Made by a program: the position numbers and the translations under genes. A stretch of 64,000 nt of DNA from a virus. Of this stretch, positions 50,019-58,491 are shown piece after piece. The stretch lies in IMG/VR virus record IMGVR_UViG_3300042514_000542, positions 142,591-206,590 of that record. One strand, given 5' to 3'. Positions within the stretch are counted from its first letter, which is position 1; each line of letters begins with the position of its first letter. A model generated the notes under the pieces. It searched no databases, was not told the origin of the DNA, and saw only the letters and a list, made by a program, of their open reading frames with translations.

Positions 50019-50774
50019 TTATCTTTTTTGTAAAAAATCTAGTAGTAATTGATTGTAATCAATATTCCATTTCGGAGTTAGTGTAATATCTCCGGTGGGT
50101 ATCTTTCCTTTTATTCTTAGTTCTTCTATATGTCTTGAGTGCCTGACTATAATACTCTCTCTATCTGCTGTGTCTGCACCTTGACCAGACATATGATAAC
50201 TTCTATCAGCCCACAAATACATCCAAGAAACCTCCTCATCTGGAGGCTCTGCGAGAACCACCCTACATTGATATTCATTCTTTAGTTTTACGACAAATGA
50301 CATATCATATCCAGCATTTTCTAATTCATGTTTACCTGATTTTTCCCATATATTTTTAGTATAAACAATACCAGAATTACCCAAACTATGGATCGCATCA
50401 ACCTTTTTATAATTTACGGCTGCACCCTTTTGCCAATGTAATAAATCATATCCAGGAAAATATTTATTGATATTTTCCAAATGGTTTGGTAGTGCGATAT
50501 CATCATCGTCCCAAACCGCTATCGTGTCATATTTACAGTTATCGACCGCAAAATTCTCCTTTTCACCAATAGTTTCGAATGTTCTATTAAGATTAATTAT
50601 TTTAACATTTGGATGGTCGAAATATAATTTTTGCTCTGGGTAATCATTCACGATTACCATCTCTCGCTCACCATCATATTCCTGATTTAAAAAGCTGAAT
50701 AAAGATTCCTCAAGTAAGTCCACTCTACCGTATGTAATACACTTACATGAAATAGGTATTTTATCATTCATCAT
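50019..50774 (-). CDS. Family 2-type glycosyltransferase
   Basis: 251 aa from the ATG at 50774 (50798 is possible but includes the TAAATA motif). KIPISCKCITYGRVDLLEES near residues 4-23, EREMVIVNDYPEQ near 36 and TIAVWDDDDIALPNHLEN near 81-98 (WDDDD is the metal site) identify GT2. The C-terminus has SYHMSGQGADTAD. Opposite orientation to the rest of the cluster, with its own late motif, so probably acts late, perhaps on virion components. Confidence 0.8.
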   Translation of the reverse strand: MMNDKIPISCKCITYGRVDLLEESLFSFLNQEYDGEREMVIVNDYPEQKLYFDHPNVKIINLNRTFETIGEKENFAVDNCKYDTIAVWDDDDIALPNHLENINKYFPGYDLLHWQKGAAVNYKKVDAIHSLGNSGIVYTKNIWEKSGKHELENAGYDMSFVVKLKNEYQCRVVLAEPPDEEVSWMYLWADRSYHMSGQGADTADRESIIVRHSRHIEELRIKGKIPTGDITLTPKWNIDYNQLLLDFLQKR

Positions 50775-50782
50775 ATCGGAGA

Positions 50783-50788
50783 TATTTA
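50783..50788 (-). promoter_or_regulatory. Late-promoter-like TAAATA (minus), 8 nt before ATG
   Basis: GTAAATA on the minus strand, then 8 nt to the ATG at 50774 or 11 nt to that at 50771. Confidence 0.4.
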
Positions 50789-50838
50789 CTCGTAACAATA
50801 ATTAATCAATCTAAAATCTCTTTATTAAATCTAGTATA

Positions 50839-50866
50839 TTGACATATAAATAAACCAAATTAAATA
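50839..50866 (+). promoter_or_regulatory. Compound promoter: TTGACA-16-TAAATA, 5 nt before ATG
   Basis: TTGACA (50839-50844), 16-nt spacer containing TATAAATA, then TAAATA (50861-50866) and 5 nt to the ATG at 50872. It could serve host-type and late polymerase forms. Confidence 0.55.
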
Positions 50867-50871
50867 CCACT

Positions 50872-51306
50872 ATGAGCGAACAAGTTCCAGCATCAATTGA
50901 TATCCTTAAACCATTACATTCACATCTAGATCTTTCGGACCGCAGTTTACCAACAGATTTCGGGTTGGAAAATTATAAATTGGCTAAACTTATGGATGAC
51001 GTTATGTTGGTAGAGTTCTGTGACTTACAGAGTGGTGAAGACGGTGTGGAATATGTTATGCGTGGTGGTATTGCCATCCCAACCACACAAGTCCATAACA
51101 TGTGGAGAAAAGGTCGTGTTATCCTCAAGGGTCCGAACGTTCGATATACCGAAGTTGGTGAGATTGTAGTCTTTCCAGCTAACATGGGGATTCAAGTCAC
51201 AAACATTGATGTTGATGGATATGGCAAGATCTCCAAAGGTCTTTTCCTAAACGAGCAAAGAATGTTTGGTATTTGTGTTGATAAAGATGCGGAAGTGCCT
51301 TTTTAG
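50872..51306 (+). CDS. 31: Co-chaperonin, gp31/GroES-like
   Basis: 144 aa (T4 gp31 is 111, GroES 97). With host GroEL it folds the major capsid protein in T4. KLAKLMDDVMLVEFCDLQ near residues 37-54 is the first GroES strand; EYVMRGGIAIPTTQ near 60-73 corresponds to the mobile loop with its hydrophobic tripeptide; RKGRVILKGPNVRYTEVGEIVVFPANMG near 79-106 (quoted in part) is the GxGxG..VxVGD-type core. The extra N-terminal 35 residues are phage-specific. TAAATA at 5 nt supports the start. Confidence 0.78.
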   Translation: MSEQVPASIDILKPLHSHLDLSDRSLPTDFGLENYKLAKLMDDVMLVEFCDLQSGEDGVEYVMRGGIAIPTTQVHNMWRKGRVILKGPNVRYTEVGEIVVFPANMGIQVTNIDVDGYGKISKGLFLNEQRMFGICVDKDAEVPF

Positions 51307-51309
51307 CAT

Positions 51310-51315
51310 TAAATA
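51310..51315 (+). promoter_or_regulatory. Late-promoter-like TAAATA, 6 nt before GTG
   Basis: 4 nt after the gp31 stop; 6 nt before the GTG at 51322. Confidence 0.5.
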
Positions 51316-51321
51316 ATTAAT

Positions 51322-51891
51322 GTGGCATCTGGTAGAGATAGATACGAAAGAATTGCGATGGACTCTAAGGGAAATCTTAGAGATGCATGGAATCGTTTTG
51401 TAAAAGGGTTCCAAGTTATTGATGATTATAAATCAGAAATAACACAATCCGACAGACTTGTATCAAGAGCGGAGTTAAAGGCATTATTACAAAATAATGT
51501 ATGTGAGGTTGTCTTTGTTCGAAGACGACCAGAACGCGCACCAGTCCCGCCAAGATATAGTATTAGAAGAATGTTATGCACTGATTCAAATCAATTATTA
51601 ACATCTTATAACGCGAAAGTATCACTTAATTATAAAGCACCAAAGACTGGTTATAGAGTTGATGAAGTTAAACATGATTTAGTGTGTGCGTGGGATATTT
51701 TTATGCAAGCATATAGAAATATTTCTATATCGACTCCTGAATCACCATTCACTGGTAAGGGATCATCCTATCAGTCTTGCTATTTAAGGCAGACAATCCC
51801 AGCAGATGATACGTTTTGGAAATATTATAATGATGCATTATTGAATATGACACCAGAACAGAAGATGAATTTCATGGATAGTGTCCGTTAA
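51322..51891 (+). CDS. WYL_2/Sm-like SH3-fold phage protein
   Basis: 189 aa. SRAELKALLQNNVCEVVFVR near residues 47-66, then RRMLCTDSNQLL near 83-94, match the small Sm-like SH3 beta-barrel called WYL_2 in phage proteins (a strand pattern V.F.......R.M.CT). The C-terminal half repeats a similar arrangement around VDEVKHDLVCAWDIFMQAYR. GTG start 6 nt after TAAATA. Function unknown; possibly RNA- or polymerase-interacting. Confidence 0.5.
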   Translation: MASGRDRYERIAMDSKGNLRDAWNRFVKGFQVIDDYKSEITQSDRLVSRAELKALLQNNVCEVVFVRRRPERAPVPPRYSIRRMLCTDSNQLLTSYNAKVSLNYKAPKTGYRVDEVKHDLVCAWDIFMQAYRNISISTPESPFTGKGSSYQSCYLRQTIPADDTFWKYYNDALLNMTPEQKMNFMDSVR

Positions 51892-52261
51892 TGTTGATTT
51901 ACACATTCCATGTTGTAATTATATTATGTATCGTCTTGAAAATCAATTAAAACCATTAATGTTAGCTGATGTAGAATTTGTAATTGATGATAAAATTATC
52001 AAACGTGGGAAAATTAGGGTGTTTAATACTAAACAATTTTTCATTAAATTTCGATTAGAGAATTGTAACAATGTAAAAGATTACGAGATACCATATCCAT
52101 TTAGGGTTAAAAATGTGGATGATGGATATTTATTCGATTATTGTCTCTCAGCATTTATTCCTAATACCGAAGAGGTTTTTTGGAAAATGAAAACCATGAA
52201 CAGTGTAGACTCCTCAAAACTCCACGAAAAATATCTATTTGTGCGAAAGTTGTCTGCTTGA
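51881..52261 (+). CDS. Hypothetical beta-rich protein
   Basis: 126 aa from the GTG at 51881 (overlap of 11 nt); the ATG at 51926 is an alternative. Beta-strand-rich core (VEFVIDDKIIKRGKIRVFNT, FFIKFRLENC). Not recognised. The TTGACA of the next promoter overlaps its stop codon (TGA). Confidence 0.45.
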   Translation: MSVNVDLHIPCCNYIMYRLENQLKPLMLADVEFVIDDKIIKRGKIRVFNTKQFFIKFRLENCNNVKDYEIPYPFRVKNVDDGYLFDYCLSAFIPNTEEVFWKMKTMNSVDSSKLHEKYLFVRKLSA

Positions 52262-52286
52262 CAAATGAGATATCCATGAGTATAAT
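52258..52286 (+). promoter_or_regulatory. Perfect consensus sigma70 promoter TTGACA-17-TATAAT
   Basis: TTGACA (52258-52263), exactly 17 nt, TATAAT (52281-52286), then 7 nt to the ATG at 52294. The expected transcription start is the first base of the start codon. Confidence 0.85.
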
Positions 52287-52293
52287 GGGCTAG

Positions 52294-53907
52294 ATGACAA
52301 ACCTCATACTCAATTTCCCTGATGGATACTCTCCATCTAATCCACAGGTCGAGATATTAAAATCAATAGAGAGACACATCCAAAATGGTGTGAAATATAT
52401 AGTGGTGAATGCCCCCACCGGATCTGGAAAATCATTTATTCCAAAGACCATAGCAAACAGCGTAAATGGTGCATCGGATTATTTCAAACAAGTTGTTGAC
52501 GATTATAGTATTTTTTCTGACACTGGTGAGGATTTGATAGCGGATGAAGACCCATTTGGTGTATATGCTCTAACTATCACCAAAACCCTTCAAGATCAAT
52601 ATAAGAATACTTTTAATGATACTGGTATACTTAAGGGTCAAAGTAATTATCGGTGCGCTATTGACGATAGTATGACTGTCGATATTGCACCATGCATCTA
52701 CGTTAAAGGGTTGAAAAATGATTGTTGGAAGGCTAATAAATGCCCATATTACAACTCTAGAAATGAAATGCTTAAGAGTAATTTCTCATCACTTAACTAT
52801 AGTATGTTTTTCAGTTTACCAGATCATTTAAAGAAGCGAAAGATAATCGTTTGCGATGAAGGATCTGAACTAGAGGAACAACTTGTCGGTCAATTTTCTT
52901 GCGAAATTGACATTCCATTCCTAGTCAAGACTGGAACCAATACCTCTTCATTCCCATCCCAAGAAACACCAACCAAAGTCCTAACATGGTTGAATGAGCT
53001 ACTATTATCTCTGAATTCAAATATAGATGATTATAAACAATATCTAAAGGATCATAAGGGTTCTACGGATTTCTTTAAAAAATCCAGTGAATATACAAGG
53101 TTGCTAAACCTACAAGGAAGTATTCAAATTTTAATATTAACATTCTACGACAGTGAATATATTATAGAACGCGAGGAGAAGAACATAAAATTCACACCTT
53201 TGAAAGTTGATAAACTTTCTCAATATATTTTTAATCACGCTGATCATGTGATCATCATGTCTGCCACAATTATCGACCATAAAAGTTTCTGTAAAGGTCT
53301 GGGTATTCCAAAATATGAATATATTGAGGTTGATACAGAGTTCGATCATAGTAAGGGACCAATCCATATCATGGTTAAACAGAAATTGAATTTTAATAAC
53401 CTTAAAGAAATGTTACCGACATTAGCTAAACAGGTTAGAGGTATTCTTGAAGAACATAAAGACGATAAAGGTATTATTCACACACATACACAATATATTG
53501 CAGATTATATTAGGGATTATGTGAAATCTGATCGTCTTTTATGTAGGGAGACTGGAGTAAAAAATGAGGAAATATTAGACCTACATGAGAGATCTAAAGA
53601 GCCTACAGTATTGGTTTCTCCTAGCATGACTTATGGTGTTGACCTCAAGGGTGATCTAGCTAAGTTCCAAATACTTTTAAAAGCACCTTGGCTACCGACA
53701 AAAGAAAAACGTGTTGAGAAGATGATGAAGCTTGACAAACAATGGTATTCGAATAAGATGCTATGCACACTAGTTCAAGCTTGTGGTAGGGGTCTTAGAT
53801 CGTCCGATGACGAGTGTATCACTTACATTTTAGATGGATCGATATTTGATGTCGTGGTGAGGAACAAAAGTAAATTACCCAAATATTTTATAGACCGCTT
53901 TGAATAA
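52294..53907 (+). CDS. Fe-S cluster helicase, DinG/XPD-like
   Basis: 537 aa SF2 helicase. Walker A APTGSGKS near residue 45; four Cys between the first two motifs (YRCAID, APCIY, NDCWK, NKCPYY, about residues 124-151) arranged like the iron-sulphur domain of DinG/XPD/Rad3; IIVCDEGSELEEQ near 184-196 in place of DEAH; IIMSATI near 320; and LVQACGRGLRSSDD near 489-502 (motif VI). Translocates 5'-3' and may resolve forks or R-loops. Overlaps the AAA+ gene by 8 nt and is driven by a consensus early promoter. Confidence 0.85.
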   Translation: MTNLILNFPDGYSPSNPQVEILKSIERHIQNGVKYIVVNAPTGSGKSFIPKTIANSVNGASDYFKQVVDDYSIFSDTGEDLIADEDPFGVYALTITKTLQDQYKNTFNDTGILKGQSNYRCAIDDSMTVDIAPCIYVKGLKNDCWKANKCPYYNSRNEMLKSNFSSLNYSMFFSLPDHLKKRKIIVCDEGSELEEQLVGQFSCEIDIPFLVKTGTNTSSFPSQETPTKVLTWLNELLLSLNSNIDDYKQYLKDHKGSTDFFKKSSEYTRLLNLQGSIQILILTFYDSEYIIEREEKNIKFTPLKVDKLSQYIFNHADHVIIMSATIIDHKSFCKGLGIPKYEYIEVDTEFDHSKGPIHIMVKQKLNFNNLKEMLPTLAKQVRGILEEHKDDKGIIHTHTQYIADYIRDYVKSDRLLCRETGVKNEEILDLHERSKEPTVLVSPSMTYGVDLKGDLAKFQILLKAPWLPTKEKRVEKMMKLDKQWYSNKMLCTLVQACGRGLRSSDDECITYILDGSIFDVVVRNKSKLPKYFIDRFE

Positions 53908-55138
53908 TATGAATTTAAAAAAATATAAACGAATTAGGAAATTAGTTAACGGTTTAATGACTACAACATACGTTCCCAAAAAAGAAAATAGAAATATGAC
54001 AACCTTAAAAAAATATTTAAATCACTTTATGTGGTATGATTTATCTAACGATGATCTTTTAAACATCATTCCATCACCAGTATTCGATATCGAGTATCCT
54101 TCAAATTTTGAAACACATTTTGGTAAAATTCCAACGGTATTTTTAAAAATAGATGATAAAATTCTACCTTTGGAAAACTTCAACAAATTTCAAAAATATC
54201 TATTATCGCAAGGATTTGATTTAATGGAATGCGGGTATGAGACTTTCAAATATATTCATTTTGAAAGAAAAATACTTATTAGTGGTGATGCCACTGATAT
54301 GTCTATCGATCTTGAAGAGGATGAAGAGGATGACTATCCCAGAGGAAATCGATCAATCGAATCCGAAACTATTTATATAAATTTACTCCCAACTCTTGAA
54401 AATAAAGAGTTTATCGAAAAAGTGATGAAAAAAATCCATTCATTTCTTATTGATGTTTCGACTCAAATCGATAAGTTCTACATGATTGCTCAGGGTCAAA
54501 ATGGACTGTTTACACAGAAGACTAAATTTAAATCTATACCTGTGGAAGATGATAGATTCGATTTATTCTATGGTAGAGAATTTCCACATGAAAAAATGCA
54601 AAGGTTTGTATGGGATAAAACCGATAACCTTATGCTACTTCACGGAGATCCCGGCACAGGTAAGTCTAATTATATTAAACATCTTATAACTAGTTCTAAG
54701 AAAAAAGTTATATATATCCCACCATCTATGCTTAGTGTCATCTCCGATCCGGGATTTGTAACATTTATGATGAGTAACAAGGATAGTATTCTTCTGATTG
54801 AAGATGCCGAAGAAGTATTATCAGTGGATAGAAATTCGGCAACCAATAACCTATTAGGATTAACTGACGGATTTTTAAAAGATGCGTTGGGGCTGAAGGT
54901 TATTGCCACATTCAATTGTGATATCGGTAAAATTGACCCTGCTTTGAAAAGAAAAGGTCGTATGTATTTTGAATACAAGTTTGATAAATTAAGTGTTGAT
55001 GAGTGTAGAACATTGGCTACTCACTTAAAACTAGATAAAGAGATTAGAGATCCTATGACACTTGCGGAATTTTTTAGTGTTGAGGAAAACACAATAGAGG
55101 ATTCGTTTAAAGAACGTTTTATAGGGTTTGCGACATGA
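53900..55138 (+). CDS. AAA+ ATPase
   Basis: 412 aa. The N-terminal 210 residues are phage-specific with an acidic linker (DLEEDEEDDYPRGN). The AAA+ domain has MLLHGDPGTGKSNYIKHL near 244-261 (Walker A), SILLIEDAEEVL near 295-306 (Walker B), KVIATFNCDIGKIDPALKRK near 333-352 (sensor 1 and arginine finger) in the BCS1/proteasomal-like style. This ATPase class is widespread in T4-like phages with unknown role. Not a clamp loader. Paired with the Fe-S helicase. Confidence 0.8.
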   Translation: MNNMNLKKYKRIRKLVNGLMTTTYVPKKENRNMTTLKKYLNHFMWYDLSNDDLLNIIPSPVFDIEYPSNFETHFGKIPTVFLKIDDKILPLENFNKFQKYLLSQGFDLMECGYETFKYIHFERKILISGDATDMSIDLEEDEEDDYPRGNRSIESETIYINLLPTLENKEFIEKVMKKIHSFLIDVSTQIDKFYMIAQGQNGLFTQKTKFKSIPVEDDRFDLFYGREFPHEKMQRFVWDKTDNLMLLHGDPGTGKSNYIKHLITSSKKKVIYIPPSMLSVISDPGFVTFMMSNKDSILLIEDAEEVLSVDRNSATNNLLGLTDGFLKDALGLKVIATFNCDIGKIDPALKRKGRMYFEYKFDKLSVDECRTLATHLKLDKEIRDPMTLAEFFSVEENTIEDSFKERFIGFAT

Positions 55139-55146
55139 TATATAGT

Positions 55147-55152
55147 TAAATA
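55147..55152 (+). promoter_or_regulatory. Late-promoter-like TAAATA, 5 nt before GTG
   Basis: GTTAAATA followed after 5 nt by the GTG at 55158. The fixed spacing selects GTG as the start. Confidence 0.6.
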
Positions 55153-55157
55153 GATAT

Positions 55158-56252
55158 GTGAAAACATATTCCTATTTCCGAGAAACCCTTAACACCCTCA
55201 CACAATTCACCGCAGCGTTCGATGATTGTGTAGTGTGGAGGTATGATAAAAATTTCGAGAAGAAGGAAAAAATCAATGTTCGATATGTATTTGGTCCAAA
55301 AAATAGGGTATTGTACGACATAGTTAATCAGTCTAAGAATATCACTCTTCCTGTTATTTCAATTGAGCAGACTAACGTTAAAAGAGATTCTAGTCGAATC
55401 CAATTTAAGGATCAGAAGATAACCCGAAGAAATCTTAATGATGATAGTATTTCAAGGGTTCCAAGTCCCATACCAGTCACCATGGATCTTAATGTATCCA
55501 TGGTAGCTAATTATAAAGAGGATATTGATCAAATAGCTGCAAATATTCTACAGTGGTTTAATCCATATATAATTATATCTTGTAAGATTCCAGAAGAATT
55601 TGGAATGGATTTTATAGATGAAATCAGAACCGAGGCTACTTGGGGTGGTTCAGTGGATTACGAAAACCCAACGAATATCGCGGCATCGGACAAATATAAA
55701 ATCGTTGGGAATACCACTTTTAATGTTAAGGGTTGGATATTCCCAGCATTAGAAACACCCCAAGCACCTATTTACGTTGTAAATACAAATTTTGTATCGG
55801 TATCGAGCGGTTCCATACTAAATGGATATGATGATTTCTGGTCATTATCCGCTAATAATACGACGGATTCGATCTTAATCTCCGCATTCCCAGAATTTAC
55901 AAATTATTTTATAAATGGTCGCCCATATGATGAGTTAATTTTAAACGATATCAATGATAAAACATTTACATTTTACGGGAAAAGATTTGATTTTAATAAC
56001 ACTTGGTATCTAAGTTCAAATGTAGTAATACCCGAATTAGTATATACCGAAATAGACACCGCTAAATTTCCTACCATATCTGCTTATAAATTACCTGATA
56101 GTGTTATCACCACTGTAAATGATAATATAGTATCAATTAGTTTAAGTTCGGGGTATTTGAATTTGAGTGGCGGATATGTTTTTATCACAGCCAATGATGC
56201 GGGATGGGGTCTGTCAACTGGAATTTTTATAAACTCTGATAATTTATTTTAA
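55158..56252 (+). CDS. Tail sheath completion protein, gp15-like N-terminus
   Basis: 364 aa (T4 gp15 is 272). NVRYVFGPKNRVLYDIVNQS near residues 36-55, then ISRVPSPIPVTMDLNVSMVA near 100-119 and IAANILQWFNPYIIISCKIP near 130-149 fit the gp15 tail terminator/sheath-stabiliser pattern of T4-like phages (force YGPK..., P.P....L.., multi-dimensional strand and the Y/F-x-P loop). The C-terminal 150 residues are extra, with a fibre-like beta domain. Late motif at 5 nt. Gene symbol 15 is probable but not certain. Confidence 0.6.
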   Translation: MKTYSYFRETLNTLTQFTAAFDDCVVWRYDKNFEKKEKINVRYVFGPKNRVLYDIVNQSKNITLPVISIEQTNVKRDSSRIQFKDQKITRRNLNDDSISRVPSPIPVTMDLNVSMVANYKEDIDQIAANILQWFNPYIIISCKIPEEFGMDFIDEIRTEATWGGSVDYENPTNIAASDKYKIVGNTTFNVKGWIFPALETPQAPIYVVNTNFVSVSSGSILNGYDDFWSLSANNTTDSILISAFPEFTNYFINGRPYDELILNDINDKTFTFYGKRFDFNNTWYLSSNVVIPELVYTEIDTAKFPTISAYKLPDSVITTVNDNIVSISLSSGYLNLSGGYVFITANDAGWGLSTGIFINSDNLF

Positions 56253-56301
56253 ATGGGATTATAATTTTCTACAATGGTCAGAAAATTATATATAATTAAG
56301 T

Positions 56302-56307
56302 TAAATA
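56302..56307 (+). promoter_or_regulatory. Late-promoter-like TAAATA, 5 nt before ATG
   Basis: TTAAATA followed after 5 nt by the ATG at 56313. Confidence 0.6.
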
Positions 56308-56312
56308 ATTAT

Positions 56313-57416
56313 ATGGCAATAGATTTAGGCGATAATCCAGTGGGAATCCCCCCCACAGCAGGTGAGGCGACCCAAATTAGAACGGTTTTAGGGTTGGGTA
56401 ATGTTAACAATACATCTGATCTAGATAAACCGATCTCGACAGCCACACTATCGGCACTTAATTTAAAAGAGACTCCCGCTGGAGCAGCCGCGCAAATCGC
56501 AGCATCCGCCCTTACTGACGCACAAGTGGGCAACCAAGTCGGTAACGAGCTTGTGGCTACTTTTTCAGCGTTGGCCGCTGTATCCACACTAAATCCCGGC
56601 TGTCTGGTGTTGGCCACTTCTCGTCCGAATGCTGCTAACGTCATAATCAGGACATCAACTGGCTACGCTCGACCTATTCTCGCTGCCACTGGAGCATTGT
56701 CCACTCAGGTTGGGACAGGGGTTGTTGGCGCACAGTTAACAATCCCCATTGCTGCTGGTGCTGCCATGCGTGCAATGTCGGTAATCAGTGTTGCGAGCGG
56801 TGGCTCTGTCCGTAGTGGTAACATCACTGACATTAATATTTCTGATGTGGGCTTACACAGTATGCCCACATCGCACTTAACAGCTTTGACTGCGCTGACT
56901 GTTATTAACAGTAGGTTGCCCAGCTTTGACGGGTCTGGGCTTACTTCGCTCACAATCCTAGCCTTAAACAGCAACAATCAACTCCGCTCCTTTACCAAGG
57001 GAACAGGATTAGAATCACTGTTGAGCCTAACGTTAAATTCTAATAGACTGACAACGTTTTCGGGAGTGGGACTTAGCGTATTAAGAAATCTCTTTTTAAA
57101 TAATAACCAACTCACAACTTTTGACGCTACTGGATTAGGTGAGCTTAGGACATTAAACGTTTCAAACAACACAACCCTGAATAGCTTTGTTTTGTCCAGT
57201 GTCCCAACCCTAGTTTCTCTTCGTAATGAGGATATTTCGACTTTTGCAGTGGTTGCAAATGGTTGCTCTTTAAGTGCGCAAGCAATCAATGACTTCTTCA
57301 CTGCACTCCCGCCAGCAACAAACGGAGCAGCAACTCTAGTCTTCAACGGAAACCCAGGAAGTGCAACTGCCAATGCATCCATTGCCACCTCCAAAGGTTA
57401 CACTGTATCCCTCTAA
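56313..57416 (+). CDS. Leucine-rich-repeat fibre protein
   Basis: 367 aa from the ATG at 56313, chosen over 56274 because it lies 5 nt after TAAATA and begins the fibre-type MAIDLGDNPVGIPPTAGEAT. The N-terminal 150 residues resemble phage fibre attachment regions. Residues about 205-310 hold four to five leucine-rich repeats (LTSLTILALNSNNQL, LRNLFLNNNQLTTF, LRTLNVSNNTTL). GC content and codon use are clearly higher than in neighbours, indicating acquisition. Likely a receptor-binding or host-interaction fibre. Confidence 0.65.
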   Translation: MAIDLGDNPVGIPPTAGEATQIRTVLGLGNVNNTSDLDKPISTATLSALNLKETPAGAAAQIAASALTDAQVGNQVGNELVATFSALAAVSTLNPGCLVLATSRPNAANVIIRTSTGYARPILAATGALSTQVGTGVVGAQLTIPIAAGAAMRAMSVISVASGGSVRSGNITDINISDVGLHSMPTSHLTALTALTVINSRLPSFDGSGLTSLTILALNSNNQLRSFTKGTGLESLLSLTLNSNRLTTFSGVGLSVLRNLFLNNNQLTTFDATGLGELRTLNVSNNTTLNSFVLSSVPTLVSLRNEDISTFAVVANGCSLSAQAINDFFTALPPATNGAATLVFNGNPGSATANASIATSKGYTVSL

Positions 57417-57427
57417 AATAAATCATC

Positions 57428-58327
57428 ATGCAAACTAAAATCACCATCGCGCTTGGAGCGTCACACGCCGCAGAGGTATCCAGACTCTCCACCTCCATTC
57501 CTGAGTTGCTGATCGTAGATGAGGAAAACCCTCTTTATGAAGAGCGACATGATGATGTCACGGTCAATGCGCTACTCACCAAGTCTGGCTTTGGCAAGTT
57601 CCTACCAGAAGACAGAGATGGAGCAGTTTTCCTTTGCGACACCGACCTCCAGCCTGTGGGTGGCGGAAACCCATTCGACACCTTCCCCGATATGGGTGAT
57701 GCCGACATCGCCTTTGTTGCATATCCCGGACGATTCTTTTTCCCACCTACCGAAAGCTACCAAGCAGCGAGCTACGCTGTCCTTGGGAAAAAGCTCAACT
57801 CAGGAATGGTCTGGTTCAAGAATCACGAAACAGCAAAAGCTATCTCTGCTGCATGGGAGGCAAAATATCTAGAGGATATTTCCGAGGGTGGTGCTATGGC
57901 TGACATGACTCATAAAAATGATGAGGTATCGCTGATGGCGGTGCTTGTTTCTGGCGACTGGAACTACCACTGGCTGGAGCAAGTCTGGAATAACCAATGG
58001 GAACCTAGCGAGAACGACATCATTCGTCACTCGCACGATGTCCCGACTACATCCGCGCCACAAAGCGAACCAACGCCTGTCCCTGAATCCCTCGCCAACT
58101 GGCGCGTTAAGGCGGTTCTTGACATACAGGGACTTACATCAACTGTGGATGCTGCCATAGATGCTATGGTAGACAGTAATGAAAAAATTATTATTTCAAG
58201 AGCATGGAACGGTAATGGTGATGTCCTTCGTCACTCCCCAACCGTTAATTCTTTCATGGCTATTCTCGGCCTCACCGATGCTCAGGTGGATGATATGTTC
58301 CGTTTGGCTGATACTTTCAATCCGTAA
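57428..58327 (+). CDS. Glycosyltransferase-like protein fused to a tail-associated domain
   Basis: 299 aa. Residues 1-205 resemble nucleotide-sugar transferases of the GT8-like type: VFLCDTDLQPVGGGNPF near 67-83 has the DxD motif, KKLNSGMVWFKN near 119-130 the LNSG motif and HKNDEVSLMAVL near 161-172 the (N/D)DE motif. The C-terminal 75 residues (IQGLTSTVDAAIDAMVDSNE, VNSFMAILGLTDAQVDDMFR) are the short helical domain often found at the end of phage tail proteins. GC-rich like the LRR gene, with which it was probably acquired. Confidence 0.6.
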   Translation: MQTKITIALGASHAAEVSRLSTSIPELLIVDEENPLYEERHDDVTVNALLTKSGFGKFLPEDRDGAVFLCDTDLQPVGGGNPFDTFPDMGDADIAFVAYPGRFFFPPTESYQAASYAVLGKKLNSGMVWFKNHETAKAISAAWEAKYLEDISEGGAMADMTHKNDEVSLMAVLVSGDWNYHWLEQVWNNQWEPSENDIIRHSHDVPTTSAPQSEPTPVPESLANWRVKAVLDIQGLTSTVDAAIDAMVDSNEKIIISRAWNGNGDVLRHSPTVNSFMAILGLTDAQVDDMFRLADTFNP

Positions 58328-58480
58328 GTTCTTTATCTTTTTTGGCCAAATCATAAGATCCTTTGAGAGTTTTCGACGTAAATGTCGATGGATAGATATT
58401 ATCAACACAATTTATGTATTACCACTAATCAATAATGGGTGAATATATGTAGTATATGGTTGTTATTTGACAATTCATAC

Positions 58481-58486
58481 TAAATA
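58481..58486 (+). promoter_or_regulatory. Late-promoter-like TAAATA for portal, 5 nt before ATG
   Basis: CTAAATA followed after 5 nt by the ATG at 58492. The preceding 160-nt gap (58328-58480) holds a TTGACA at 58467-58472 and no gene. Confidence 0.6.
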
Positions 58487-58491
58487 CTTAA

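Noticed and set aside
53900-55138. Clamp loader large subunit gp44
   Set aside because: The AAA+ domain lacks clamp-loader features such as the SRC motif, has a long N-terminal domain, and there is no adjoining gp62.
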